Part shown: in pieces, positions 35,448 through 46,892 of the stretch
Layout of the letters: each line of letters begins with the position of its first letter
Position numbering within the stretch: position 1 is the stretch's first letter
DNA from: Chryseolinea soli
GTDB taxonomy: Bacteria > Bacteroidota > Bacteroidia > Cytophagales > Cyclobacteriaceae
Length of the DNA: 64,000 nt
Assembly: GCF_003589925.1 (NCBI RefSeq)
Contig: NZ_CP032382.1
Span: forward strand, 5,828,001 to 5,892,000
Direction: 5' to 3'
Position numbers and translations under genes: made by a program
The notes under the pieces: model-generated
Database searches by the model: none
Told to the model about the DNA's origin: nothing
Seen by the model: the letters and a program-made list of their open reading frames with translations, nothing else

Positions 35448-35927
35448 TTAAATGGTTAAGTCATTTTCAGATTTCATATCGATCGCATTCTGCAAGATCT
35501 TTTCAAAGATGGCTGCAGCCGTGGCCACTACGACAGAAGCAAAAGTCGTCACCATACAAATCGCCAGAAAACCTGCAGGATCATCGTCCTTATGATGGGC
35601 TATCCTTATGTATAGACCTGCCAGTACTATTAAAATACTGAATACAATGGCACAATACTTTATACTCTTCAAAGCCCCAACAGAGTCTGGCGAGAACACT
35701 TTATTTTGTCCGATGTATCCCAGCAATTTGAACGCCTTATACAGCGCAACGAAGAAAGCGCTTGATGCTGCGTATCCATACAAGATGAACGGGTCAGCGT
35801 AAACGCTTAACAAGTCTAAGTTTGCGGCTCTTCCCTCGGTTAAGGGAAGCCCAATCAAAGCGGCAAGCACCACAACGCCGATAAGCACGATGACGGCCTG
35901 AAGAAATAGTGTTGGAATTCTTTTCAT
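35448..35927 (-). CDS. DUF2975 integral membrane protein
   Basis: A 159-residue membrane protein with four helices (about residues 8-28, 45-65, 90-110, 120-150), in the DUF2975 pattern (AFFVALYKAFKLLGYIGQNKVFSPDSVGALKSIKYCAIVFSILIV). Function is unknown. The pair with the XRE gene is widespread in Bacteroidota and Firmicutes. A perfect 18-bp palindrome lies 55 nt upstream of the start. Confidence 0.8.
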   Translation of the reverse strand: MKRIPTLFLQAVIVLIGVVVLAALIGLPLTEGRAANLDLLSVYADPFILYGYAASSAFFVALYKAFKLLGYIGQNKVFSPDSVGALKSIKYCAIVFSILIVLAGLYIRIAHHKDDDPAGFLAICMVTTFASVVVATAAAIFEKILQNAIDMKSENDLTI

Positions 35928-35982
35928 AACTGATTTTGTGATTTAAGATTCTACTGCAAACATAATAAATAATTATTGATAA

Positions 35983-36000
35983 ACAATAAATATTTATTGT
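35983..36000. promoter_or_regulatory. Perfect 18-bp palindrome, candidate XRE operator
   Basis: ACAATAAATATTTATTGT is its own reverse complement. A second AT-rich near-palindrome (AATAATTATT core, 35968-35977) is 15 nt away. Both lie upstream of the DUF2975-XRE operon. Confidence 0.45.
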
Positions 36001-36185
36001 ATTTAGAGGATCGGAAAGAAAGTGGCCTTGTTGCTTAGACGAGCAGGGGACTATTACCCGAGGCGCGAGTACAGCTTATTTTGTTAATATTTGATCGGTA
36101 AACGCACACCCAATTTTTGCCTTGTCGATTTTTGCATCGACTTGATTTTGAGCGTCTTCCAAAAATCAGTTCCAAACCAAAATAT

Positions 36186-36209
36186 TCTCAATGTTGATAG
36201 ACAGTGAGT
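36186..36209. repeat. Imperfect 24-nt repeat, copy 1
   Basis: The consensus is TCTCAATnnTGATAGACAGnGAGT. Copy 1 matches copy 2 at 38954-38977 at 21 of 24 positions. A shorter related core (TGTTGATAGA) is at 39141-39150. The two full copies flank the lipoprotein and barrel genes. Confidence 0.4.
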
Positions 36210-36333
36210 TGTATCGGACCGAGTAGCAAAATAGTACAGTATTCACTACACCAATTTTGTTCCCGAGTAGATCGTCACTGCGTTTGCCTGACTTTCGGTC
36301 GGAAAAAAGAAGTATGTTGCGAACTTTTTAGAC

Positions 36334-38188
36334 ATGTATCGTTGCCTGTTCCTTCGCCTTTGTGCGCTCGTCATGCCGATGAGTATTTTTGCTCTCCGCA
36401 TGTGTCTTTGATGCTGATGAAGAGTATTTCAAGGATTTAGCAAAACCGGATCCATCTACAGTAGGGGGGAGTATTACGATTGTAGATCTTGGAAACTACA
36501 ACCCGGGAGATACCATCGATCTCTTTGGCTCCACGACGTTCAACTTTTCATTGAGCGGAACGCACGGCAAGGTTGAATCTGCGACCCTTTCTCTGGATGG
36601 GGAGAAGGTATCCAATGGTACGACCGGCTCCTTTACGATGGAGAAGCGCCAGTTGAGCGACGGCACTTTTGCCCTAACGCTTGAGCTGATCACGGGGTCC
36701 GGAACGGGAAGCCTGGCCGAAGCGGTCGGTTCCGAAAAATTCAAGATCACCCTAAAATGGATTGCCAGGGTTGACTTGAGTCCGCCTCTCCAACCCGTGC
36801 CTACGCTTGATATTGTAGATGGATTTCTCACCGTACAATGGCCGGCCTACACCAAGCCAAACTTTCAATCTTATTTGATTACGCGAGAGTTGCCGAGTGG
36901 AGCGACGCAAAGTTTTGAGATCAAGGACAAACAGACCGTCAGTTGGCGGGACGAGAGTTACGCGGGCGGGCTCGCCGCGCCGGTCACCTATACGGTTTCA
37001 GTCGTAAGTGAAATCGGGAAAGTGACTTCGGCACCTATCGATCGGGTAGACCCGATCGACTTTCGTTTTTCTTTTAACACATCGGATTCTACATTCACAT
37101 ACAAGTGGAAGCCGACCAAACTTTACGGAACGTTCAAGGGATATGAATTCGCTCATAGTGGTGGAAAGGATATCACCGTATTGACCGATGTCAACGATTC
37201 AACGTTCACCGATAAATTGTCGTCAATCCGTTTTGGCGAAGAGGCCGTTGTGGGGTTTGTCGTCCGGTCAAAAGCGGAAGGCTTCCCGGCTTATTCTACC
37301 TGGAGTACTTGCAAACTGGGTAAGCCTTTGCCTTTTGCAGCCGTCGGCAAGATCAGGTTCAATGCCTACTTGAATAGACTTGTTGCTGTTGATGCCGACA
37401 ATAATCTGGTGGAGTTAAATGAGCAGTTCCAACCTGTAAGGACGATCGCGACATTAAGGAGCACAAGCTGGCGAATGCCCTACCCGGGCAACTACGTCTA
37501 CAGTACGACCGCTGCGTTTGCGGCTGATAATATTTTCAGATTAAAACTCGAGGATGGTTCGGAAGCATCCTACGAATATGATTATCTCGACTCGTCGCCC
37601 TATTCCGTGGCAAGCAATGGACTCATATGCATTGACTACGATCGGCCTCCCATACATTTACCTTCAGGCGATAAGCCACCGCTATATGTAACGAGAGCCG
37701 TTGATCCCGCAGGAGGCACGAGCGTATTTGCTGAAAGCAGCACCACAACCAAATTGAGCGCCGTCATTTCCGAAGATGGCAGATATATCTGGGCGAACAA
37801 CAATCGCGTTTTTAAAATTTCGGGCGGCACGTCACAATTGATTGGATCGTTCAGCGGACCAGGAACGTTTATCGGATTCCGGCAGGATAATAGTGATGAA
37901 ATGATGTTTCGTGACGGCAACCAGATCAAGTTCTACGACACCAATACGTTCGCTTTGATCCGATCGATCAATCCTCCTGTGTCTACTTTTTCTTGGAACG
38001 GTTTGTACGACGTTCGAACAAAAAACATGTTCTGGACACGCAATGCACCCCCATCGAACCCATACACCGTTAACATCGAAACGGGAGTAACCAGGGCCAT
38101 CCCGGTTGCAGACAACGCCGCGCCCGGCGACTTCTATATGATTGGCGACATATTGATATACAGAGGAAACTATATTCAAGTTAAGTGA
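36334..38188 (+). CDS. Lipoprotein with fibronectin-like domain; signal peptide out of frame by one base
   Basis: The main frame runs to 38188 and begins, in frame, only at a TTG (36389) giving MLSACVFDADEEYF. A lipoprotein signal peptide starts at ATG 36334 (MYRCLFLRLCALVMPMS) but in another frame. Removing one T from the T5 run at 36386-36390 joins them as MSILLSAC followed by VFDADEE, a canonical lipobox. Beyond it, residues about 130-225 look fibronectin-like and 330-600 look like a beta-propeller. The gap could be a sequencing error, phase variation or a mutation. The barrel gene follows. Confidence 0.65.
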
Positions 38189-38889
38189 TGAAACATATTT
38201 TTCTCATCGTAGTAATCATTTTTCCGGGCTATGGCTTCGCGCAACTTCACGCATCTTTTTCTACCGGGTTTGCGGGATTCGACATGCAGGATATGAAGGC
38301 ACATCAATTGGAGCTTAAAGCACAATTTCCGATTGATGTGAAGATCATGGAGTCGTTTCCAGCTTTCTGGTTCTACGAGCTTTCCTTAACCGGGGAGGTA
38401 ACCGACCGGGTGAGCATCGGTGGCGCCATTGGATTTATGTCGACAGGTGGGCAGATGGATTATCGCGACTATTCAGGGGAAATCAAATGCAAACAACTGA
38501 CAAGGGCCTGGACAGCCGCAGCCCGGTGCGACGTGTTGTTAAATGCCAACACCCACACGAAGTGGCCCGTATATTTTACCGGCAAGCTCGGGACCGCTAT
38601 TGGTCGTTATGATCTGGAAATTTTTTCTGAACTCAACAATGAAAGAGACACTGACAATGTTAAATTTCAATCAGCGAACCTTTTCATTGAACCCGGTGTG
38701 ATGATCGCTAAACGTATCGTTGGTCCACTGAGTGCCAACCTTAGCGCAGGGTTTAATCTTAATGTCATCAAAGGCAAGCAAAAATTAGTTGACAACAACG
38801 AACTGTTTCTTCAGGACAATTCCCGAAATAAGGTAAGCCTCGATTGGAGTGGCTATAGACTCGCTGCGGGATTATCAGTTGCTTTTTGA
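38188..38889 (+). CDS. Outer-membrane beta-barrel protein
   Basis: A 233-residue protein with a signal peptide (about 1-19, ending GFAQ). It shows alternating amphipathic strands typical of an eight-stranded barrel (LHASFSTGFAGF, WFYELSLTGEVTDRVSIGGAIGFMS, YFTGKLGTAIGRYDL, GPLSANLSAGFNLNVI) and ends with an aromatic residue (VAF), as outer-membrane barrels do. Its ATG overlaps the lipoprotein stop by one base (TGATG), so the two are co-translated and probably form one envelope complex. Confidence 0.75.
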   Translation: MKHIFLIVVIIFPGYGFAQLHASFSTGFAGFDMQDMKAHQLELKAQFPIDVKIMESFPAFWFYELSLTGEVTDRVSIGGAIGFMSTGGQMDYRDYSGEIKCKQLTRAWTAAARCDVLLNANTHTKWPVYFTGKLGTAIGRYDLEIFSELNNERDTDNVKFQSANLFIEPGVMIAKRIVGPLSANLSAGFNLNVIKGKQKLVDNNELFLQDNSRNKVSLDWSGYRLAAGLSVAF

Positions 38890-38953
38890 AAAGGTCTTAC
38901 GGTAGGGCGAGTCGCTCACGATCTTCGGGCGTCTATTTTCCGATACAGAAGTC

Positions 38954-38977
38954 TCTCAATCCTGATAGACAGCGAGT
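38954..38977. repeat. Imperfect 24-nt repeat, copy 2
   Basis: The second copy of the repeat at 36186-36209, just downstream of the barrel gene. The three differences are at two adjacent positions and one near the end. Confidence 0.4.
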
Positions 38978-39193
38978 GAAATACTCCGCTTAAGTATCAA
39001 TCCGTATACGAACTCCCATCTAAAAAATTCAAGTGAATTCTTGAAAGGCGGCGAGTCTGAACATCGTTGTCTTTTTCAAGATTCGTAAAAATGGAAACGA
39101 GGTTTTGGCCAATTTTGAAACGCGTTTAAGGCCACTAAGATGTTGATAGAGAGTTATTTATTACAGAAGGATTAGTAGCCCAAACCTAAGGGC

Positions 39194-39237
39194 CTTGTAA
39201 ATGTAGGAAATACATTTATTTTTACACAACCGATTGC
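39194..39237. promoter_or_regulatory. 44-nt AT-rich element, copy 1
   Basis: It matches 46772-46815 at 39 of 44 positions. Inside is an inverted repeat, AAATGTA (39199-39205) and TACATTT (39211-39217), with a 5-nt spacer. It lies about 175 nt upstream of the sigma-factor start. Confidence 0.65.
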
Positions 39238-39305
39238 GCTGCGCTATTAGTCGATGAATCCATTAGGAAACAACATATCAATAGGTAGGCTTTTCACGCC
39301 TCTGC

Positions 39306-39326
39306 TTATAGTCAAAATGACTATAA
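39306..39326. promoter_or_regulatory. 21-nt inverted repeat, copy 1
   Basis: The arms TTATAGTCA and TGACTATAA are perfect reverse complements with a 3-nt centre (AAA). The 24-nt block 39303-39326 recurs at 46869-46892 with one difference, in the centre. Confidence 0.7.
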
Positions 39327-39410
39327 TATGGCTTGTTGTCCAACGAATACACAACCGTCAGTCGGGACGCAGGGGATCATTTGGATTAATGAAATAAACT
39401 CCTTTCAGTC

Positions 39411-39962
39411 ATGGCAACTTCGTTAGAATTTTATTCTGGTCGGGTGCTGCCCATAGTGGATAGCTTGCTCGAAGTTCGAAAAAAACTATTTGGCCGACGC
39501 GAGACGGTCTCGGCGCAGCAGATTTATGACCGGTTTGTGCAAGAGCTTTTTAGTTATGGTATGCAATTCTCCAAAGATCGTGATGCGGTGAAGGAGGCCC
39601 TGGTGGAGCTATTTGTCCAAATCAAGCGTCGTGGCCAATTTTATGCCGACCGTTCAATTCAGGTATCTCTTTTCACGGAGTTTCGAAAAATGCTTCGTCA
39701 AGCGATTTCTACCTCGGATCTGCACGTCTCCGGTGACGAGCATTTGAGGCAAACTTTTGAGCCAGGCGTTCAGCAAACTATTGGAAAGCTTACACCCCTT
39801 CACCAGGAGGTGCTCTTCCTGATACTGAGTTGTGGCTTTAACAACCGCGAGGTTGCGGGCATAATGGGCGTCGGGATTAAAACAGTTTCACAATGGGCGG
39901 ATGAAGCGATGGAATATGTGAGTCAGCAAAAGATGGGTTCAAATGTTCTCAAACAAAAATGA
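39411..39962 (+). CDS. Sigma-70 family (ECF-like) factor
   Basis: A 183-residue protein. A region-2-like helical segment (about 20-90, QIYDRFVQELFSYGMQFSKDRDAVKEALVELFVQIK) is followed by a region-4 HTH (about 125-175, LTPLHQEVLFLILSCGFNNREVAGIMGVGIKTVSQWADEAMEYV). It has no anti-sigma gene next to it. It is the first gene of the xylan-active operon and ends 31 nt before the xylanase start, so it may tie the operon to its own transcription. Confidence 0.75.
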   Translation: MATSLEFYSGRVLPIVDSLLEVRKKLFGRRETVSAQQIYDRFVQELFSYGMQFSKDRDAVKEALVELFVQIKRRGQFYADRSIQVSLFTEFRKMLRQAISTSDLHVSGDEHLRQTFEPGVQQTIGKLTPLHQEVLFLILSCGFNNREVAGIMGVGIKTVSQWADEAMEYVSQQKMGSNVLKQK

Positions 39963-39993
39963 TGATCACTCACGCTATAACCAATATCTTGAT

Positions 39994-42030
39994 ATGAAGA
40001 CACTCGTGAGCCTCGCGATGCTCTTGATCGTTCCAATGTTGACCGCGAATGCGCAGAAATTTGCAACCGACCCGTTGGTGAGTCACCTATTCACAGCCGA
40101 TCCATCGGCACATGTTTTTAACGGGAGAATATACATTTATCCCTCACACGACATCGAAAGCAATACGGCAGAGGATGACGAAGGTGGCCATTTCGATATG
40201 AAAGACTATCACGTATTGTCAATGGACTTCATGGGTGGAAAGGTGACCGACCATGGCGTTGCGCTCGACATTAAAAATATTCCGTGGGTGGGCCGTCAAC
40301 TTTGGGCGCCCGACGCTGCCTATGCCAACAATACCTATTACCTGTACTTTCCGGCAAAGGATAAGGACGGAGTATTTCACATCGGTGTGGCGACCAGCAA
40401 GAATCCCGAAGGCCCTTTTGTTGCTGAAAAAAAACCGATTGCCGGAAGCTATAGTATTGATCCCTGTGTATTCAAAGACGACGATGGTTCCTTTTACATG
40501 TATTTCGGCGGCATCTGGGGAGGGCAATTACAACGGTGGGATGATAATAAATACAACGCCAAGGGGGCGTTAAGAAAGGCAGATGAAGAAGCCGTGTTGC
40601 CGCGCATAGCAAAACTGTCGAAGGACATGAAGAGTTTTTACGGTGAAGTTGGAGAAATTGCCATCGTGGATGGAACCCAGAAACTGTTCACGGAAAAGCA
40701 GAATGATAAGCGATTTTTTGAAGCAGCCTGGATGCACAAATACAAAGGCAAGTATTATTTCTCGTATTCCACCGGCGACACCCACAACATTTGTTATGCG
40801 ATGGGTGACTCACCGTACGGTCCCTTTGTCTATAAAGGCATACTGTTAAAGCCAGTCGCGGGCTGGACGAACCATCATTCCATAATTGAATTCAAGGGAA
40901 AATGGTATCTGTTCTATCATGATGTGCAGTTGTCGGGCAAGACACATTTGCGCAACATCAAGGTCACCGAACTGACTTATAACGATGATGGGACCATCCA
41001 GACTTTGTCATCCTTTGCCGCGGATGACAAAGGATTGAAGGATTATTATAAAGATTACTTTCCGATGGGCGTAGCGGTTTCACCGCGAGCGTTGCTTAAT
41101 GACGATGCGCCATTGATCAGGCGTGAGTTCAATAGTCTCACGCCCGAGAACGCCATGAAAATGGGACCGATACATCCCAAAGAGCAGGAGTATTTCTGGG
41201 CCGATGCCGATTCTATCGTCGCTTTTGCACAGCGCAACAGGATGAAGGTGCGTGGCCACACGCTATGCTGGCACAATCAAACGCCCAGTTGGATGTTTGT
41301 GGATGCAAGGGGCGACACCGTAACCAAAGAGGTATTGTTACAGCGTTTGAAGGATCATATTACGACCGTGGTCTCGCGCTATAAGGGGAAGGTTTATGCC
41401 TGGGATGTTGTCAATGAGGCCGTCTCCGATACGCCCGGTGAACTCTATCGCAAGTCGGCGTGGTATAAGATCTGTGGCGAGGAGTTTATCGCAAAAGCAT
41501 TTCAATACGCCCATCAAGCCGACCCGGATGCTCAACTGTTTTACAACGACTACAACGAGATCGATCCGGTCAAGCGCGAAAAAATATTCAAGTTGGTGAC
41601 AGGATTAAAACAAGCGGGTGTGCCGATTCACGGCGTGGGTTTGCAGGGCCACTGGGCCATCAGCGAACCCTCTGCCGAACAACTTGACGCGACCTTATCC
41701 CGCTTTGCCGGGGCGGGACTAAAAATTCAGATCACCGAACTGGACATTTCAGTCTATCCGAAGGAACACAATGCCCGCCCGAAGACGGCGCAAGATAGCA
41801 ACACGGAATTCACACCGAATAAAGAACAGAAACAAGCGGAAACCTATCGCATGTGCTTCGAATTGTTCAGAAAGTATAAGCAGTTTTTATCGGGTGTAAC
41901 CTTTTGGAATATAAGTGATCGAGGCTCCTGGCTGGATAATTTTCCGGTTCGGGGCAGAAAGGATTATCCATTGTTGTTTGATCAGAATCTTAAAAGGAAG
42001 AACGCCTACAGCAAAGTGGTAAGTTTTTGA
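39994..42030 (+). CDS. Bimodular GH43-GH10 xylanase
   Basis: A 678-residue secreted enzyme. The signal peptide covers about residues 1-20 (MKTLVSLAMLLIVPMLTANA). The GH43 module (about 22-330) has the Asp base D36 (ADPSAHV), the Asp modulator D156 (SIDPCVF) and the Glu acid E243 (FFEAAW). The GH10 module (about 345-678) has acid/base E475 (DVVNEAV) and nucleophile E582 (ITELDIS). One chain would remove arabinose or xylose and cut the xylan backbone. The start at 39994 opens the signal peptide; an upstream ATG at 39943 overlaps the sigma gene. Confidence 0.92.
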   Translation: MKTLVSLAMLLIVPMLTANAQKFATDPLVSHLFTADPSAHVFNGRIYIYPSHDIESNTAEDDEGGHFDMKDYHVLSMDFMGGKVTDHGVALDIKNIPWVGRQLWAPDAAYANNTYYLYFPAKDKDGVFHIGVATSKNPEGPFVAEKKPIAGSYSIDPCVFKDDDGSFYMYFGGIWGGQLQRWDDNKYNAKGALRKADEEAVLPRIAKLSKDMKSFYGEVGEIAIVDGTQKLFTEKQNDKRFFEAAWMHKYKGKYYFSYSTGDTHNICYAMGDSPYGPFVYKGILLKPVAGWTNHHSIIEFKGKWYLFYHDVQLSGKTHLRNIKVTELTYNDDGTIQTLSSFAADDKGLKDYYKDYFPMGVAVSPRALLNDDAPLIRREFNSLTPENAMKMGPIHPKEQEYFWADADSIVAFAQRNRMKVRGHTLCWHNQTPSWMFVDARGDTVTKEVLLQRLKDHITTVVSRYKGKVYAWDVVNEAVSDTPGELYRKSAWYKICGEEFIAKAFQYAHQADPDAQLFYNDYNEIDPVKREKIFKLVTGLKQAGVPIHGVGLQGHWAISEPSAEQLDATLSRFAGAGLKIQITELDISVYPKEHNARPKTAQDSNTEFTPNKEQKQAETYRMCFELFRKYKQFLSGVTFWNISDRGSWLDNFPVRGRKDYPLLFDQNLKRKNAYSKVVSF

Positions 42031-42106
42031 CCTCCTGTAATTGAAATCTGTGAACTCAAGAAGGAACAAGCTTTTCCTTGCAGGCAGTTTGCAAAAAAAG
42101 TTTTAA

Positions 42107-44077
<1,971 letters not shown>

Positions 44078-44088
44078 GTGACGTCAAT

Positions 44089-46578
44089 ATGAGAATAGAA
44101 AGTAAAGCCATTATGAGATTATTCTTCGTCATCCTTCTTCAAGCCATCATTATCCCGGCCGCTTCTCAGCAGACCGGGTTGAGATTATGGTATAACAAAC
44201 CCGCTGGTGATACATGGGAGAATGCACTGCCCATTGGCAACGGTCGGTTGGGTGCCATGGTATATGGGAATGTGAATGAAGAGATCATTCAACTGAACGA
44301 GCATACGGTTTGGAGCGGTAGTCCCAACCGAAATGATAACCCCGACGCTTTGGCTTCATTGCCGGAAATCAGGCAACTCATTCTCGATGGCAAACAAAAG
44401 GAGGCTGAAAAGCTTGCAGACAAATCCATCATCAGCAAAAAATCACACGGTCAAATGTTTGAACCCGTGGCGAATCTGCATTTGCGATTTGATGGTCATA
44501 CCGATTATGCGGACTACTACCGGGAGCTCGACATCGAAAACGCCAAGAGCATTACGCGTTACCGGGTCGGAAATGTTGTCTATACCCGCGAGACGTTCGC
44601 TTCGCTGGTTGATCGGGTCATCGTCATACGCCTGACCGCAAACCAAAGCAAAAGCGTTTCGTTCGTGGCTTCATTATCGACACAGCAGCCTAAGGCTACG
44701 ATGACGACATCGCCCAAGGGAGAGTTGACCATTCAGGGTACCACGATTGATCATGAAGGCGTTGAAGGCAAAGTAAAATTTTTGGGACTGGTGCGGTTCA
44801 AGCCGGAGGGTGGAACATTGACGACTATGGATACCTCCGTGGTCGTGAAGGCGGCTGACGCTGTGACTGTGTACATCTCGATTGCCACGAACTTCAATAA
44901 TTATCACGACATCACGGCCAATGAAAAAGAGAGAGCGGTGAACGCCATGGACCAGGCATTTCCGAAGCCCTATGAAGCGATGAAGAACGCACACGTGAAA
45001 GCATACCAGAAATATTTTGACCGTGTAAAACTCGACCTTGGTACAACCGCGTCAGCCAAACTCCCGACAGACGAGCGATTGAAACGCTTCAACGCGGAAC
45101 CCGATCCTGATTTAGTGACGCTTTACTTTCAATATGGACGCTACCTGTTGATTTCTTCTTCACAACCGGGTGGTCAGCCCGCCAACCTGCAGGGCATATG
45201 GAATAGTCGAATGAGGCCACCGTGGGATAGCAAGTACACGATCAACATCAATGCCGAAATGAATTACTGGCCGGCGGAAAAAACCAATCTTGCTGAACTG
45301 CATGAGCCCTTCTTAAAGATGGTCAGCGAACTGGCGGAGTCGGGCCAGCAAACGGCACGCGTGATGTATGGCTCCCGGGGATGGATGGCGCATCACAACA
45401 CCGACATCTGGCGTACGACAGGAGCGGTTGACGGTGCTTTCTGGGGCGCATGGACGGCCGGCGGTGGATGGACCAGCCAGCATTTATGGGAGCATTATCT
45501 CTACCACGGAGATGTAAAATTTCTCGGATCAGCATACCCGGTATTGAAAGGCGCTGCGCTTTTTTATGTGGATTTCCTGGTGGAGCATCCGCGCTACCAT
45601 TGGCTGGTGGTCAATCCGGGCATGTCACCGGAGAATGCACCGAAAGCACATGAAGGATCTTCGCTCGACGCTGGAACCACCATGGACAACCAGATCGTAT
45701 TCGATGTTTTTAGTACGGCAATACGTGCTGCCGAAATTTTAGATCGCGATAGATCATTTGCCGATACGCTGCGGCGAATGCGTGAACGTTTGCCACCCAT
45801 GCATATCGGTCAGCACGGCCAATTGCAGGAATGGCTGGATGATATCGACGACCCCGATGACAAACACCGTCACATCTCTCACTTGTACGGATTGTTCCCA
45901 TCGAATCAGATCTCGCCCTACCGCACCCCACAATTGTCCTCGGCGGCAAGGAATACATTAATTCAACGGGGAGATATTTCTACTGGGTGGAGCATGGGTT
46001 GGAAAGTGAACTGGTGGGCTCGCATGTTGGACGGAAACCATGCTTATAAGCTTATTCAGAATCAGCTTACGCCGGTGGGTACTAACGAAGGCGGAGGAGG
46101 CACCTACAATAATTTGTTCGACGCGCACCCTCCCTTTCAGATTGATGGCAATTTTGGCTGCACGTCTGGAATTGCAGAGATGTTGGTACAAAGTGCCACT
46201 GGCGAAATTCATCTGCTCCCGGCTTTGCCGGAGGTGTGGAGAAAGGGTAAGGTCAATGGGCTGCTCGCACGCGGCGGTTTTGAAATAGTTGAACTCCAGT
46301 GGCAAGATGGCAAGCTGGTGAAAGCCATTATTAAGTCGAACCTCGGGGGAAATCTCCGGATCCGGGTGCCTAATGATATGAAGCTGACCAAAGGGAGGAT
46401 CGTGAAACAACCCACTGGCGAAAATCAAAATCCGTTCTTCCGTGTTGAGCAAACCCCGTCGCCGCTAATCTCTGCATCGGCGACGGTACAATTACCTCAA
46501 CTTTCTGAAACAAAATTGTATGATATAGATACCCGAGCCGGCGGTGTGTATATGCTGACGCCGGAAAAGATCAAATGA
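44089..46578 (+). CDS. GH95 alpha-L-fucosidase (or alpha-L-galactosidase)
   Basis: An 829-residue secreted protein with a signal peptide (about residues 1-26). GH95 signatures are the N-terminal [28 protein letters not shown], the NLQGIWN loop, [10 protein letters not shown] near the catalytic acid, [15 protein letters not shown] and [16 protein letters not shown]95 enzymes cleave alpha-1,2-fucose or alpha-galactose, notably in xyloglucan and some xylans. It starts 12 nt after the esterase stop. An internal ATG at 44113 is an alternative start. Confidence 0.9.
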   Translation: MRIESKAIMRLFFVILLQAIIIPAASQQTGLRLWYNKPAGDTWENALPIGNGRLGAMVYGNVNEEIIQLNEHTVWSGSPNRNDNPDALASLPEIRQLILDGKQKEAEKLADKSIISKKSHGQMFEPVANLHLRFDGHTDYADYYRELDIENAKSITRYRVGNVVYTRETFASLVDRVIVIRLTANQSKSVSFVASLSTQQPKATMTTSPKGELTIQGTTIDHEGVEGKVKFLGLVRFKPEGGTLTTMDTSVVVKAADAVTVYISIATNFNNYHDITANEKERAVNAMDQAFPKPYEAMKNAHVKAYQKYFDRVKLDLGTTASAKLPTDERLKRFNAEPDPDLVTLYFQYGRYLLISSSQPGGQPANLQGIWNSRMRPPWDSKYTININAEMNYWPAEKTNLAELHEPFLKMVSELAESGQQTARVMYGSRGWMAHHNTDIWRTTGAVDGAFWGAWTAGGGWTSQHLWEHYLYHGDVKFLGSAYPVLKGAALFYVDFLVEHPRYHWLVVNPGMSPENAPKAHEGSSLDAGTTMDNQIVFDVFSTAIRAAEILDRDRSFADTLRRMRERLPPMHIGQHGQLQEWLDDIDDPDDKHRHISHLYGLFPSNQISPYRTPQLSSAARNTLIQRGDISTGWSMGWKVNWWARMLDGNHAYKLIQNQLTPVGTNEGGGGTYNNLFDAHPPFQIDGNFGCTSGIAEMLVQSATGEIHLLPALPEVWRKGKVNGLLARGGFEIVELQWQDGKLVKAIIKSNLGGNLRIRVPNDMKLTKGRIVKQPTGENQNPFFRVEQTPSPLISASATVQLPQLSETKLYDIDTRAGGVYMLTPEKIK

Positions 46579-46771
46579 TGTAAAATGAACCAAGCCGCCG
46601 GCGGGCAGAGAAACACGATTCGATAAAGAGCAATGATTTTGTGGCATCACGTACCGATGCATTCTTCGCCGCCGGGAGCTCTTGAAAGAACTGTGGATAC
46701 GTGTTTAAACGCTTAAAACGGCACGTTGAATTGATCAACCGCTAAAAAAAATCTTGTTATTGGGCTAGGTG

Positions 46772-46815
46772 CTTGTAAATGTAAAGAATACATTTATTTT
46801 TACACAATCGTTTGC
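46772..46815. promoter_or_regulatory. 44-nt AT-rich element, copy 2
   Basis: The second copy of the element at 39194-39237 (39 of 44 matches), with the same inverted repeat AAATGTA (46777-46783) and TACATTT (46789-46795). Confidence 0.65.
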
Positions 46816-46818
46816 AAT

Positions 46819-46860
46819 CCATGTAGAACGGCAAAGCAACACCGCCTACATGGCCGTTCT
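46819..46860. repeat. Interleaved inverted repeats in the leader
   Basis: CCATGTAG (46819-46826) pairs with CTACATGG (46846-46853), and AGAACGGC (46825-46832) pairs with GCCGTTCT (46853-46860). The order A-B-A'-B' gives a pseudoknot-like geometry if transcribed, or overlapping sites if read as DNA. Confidence 0.4.
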
Positions 46861-46871
46861 TACGGTCCTGC

Positions 46872-46892
46872 TTATAGTCAAATTGACTATAA
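46872..46892. promoter_or_regulatory. 21-nt inverted repeat, copy 2
   Basis: Arms TTATAGTCA and TGACTATAA are again perfect, with AAT in the centre. It lies about 80 nt upstream of the hybrid regulator start. Confidence 0.7.

Larger units (their letters stand above)
35928..36333. other. 406-nt divergent intergenic region
   Basis: It separates the minus-strand DUF2975 operon and the plus-strand lipoprotein gene. It holds the 18-bp palindrome (35983-36000), a 6-bp inverted repeat at 36124-36141, and a 24-nt repeat (36186-36209) that recurs at 38954. No coding frame was found. Confidence 0.5.
38890..39410. other. 521-nt intergenic region with duplicated regulatory elements
   Basis: No gene is present. 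It holds a second copy of the 24-nt repeat (38954-38977), a shorter copy at 39141, then the 44-nt AT-rich element (39194-39237) and the 21-nt inverted repeat (39306-39326) that also occur upstream of the hybrid regulator gene. Confidence 0.7.

Noticed and set aside
36124..36141. GTCGAT-N6-ATCGAC as a terminator or operator
   Set aside because: The arms are only 6 bp with no T-tract directly after, so it is within chance expectation.
46594..46680. GC-rich palindrome and related GCCGCC tracts after GH95 as a terminator
   Set aside because: No T-tract follows and the pairing with the second tract is imperfect.
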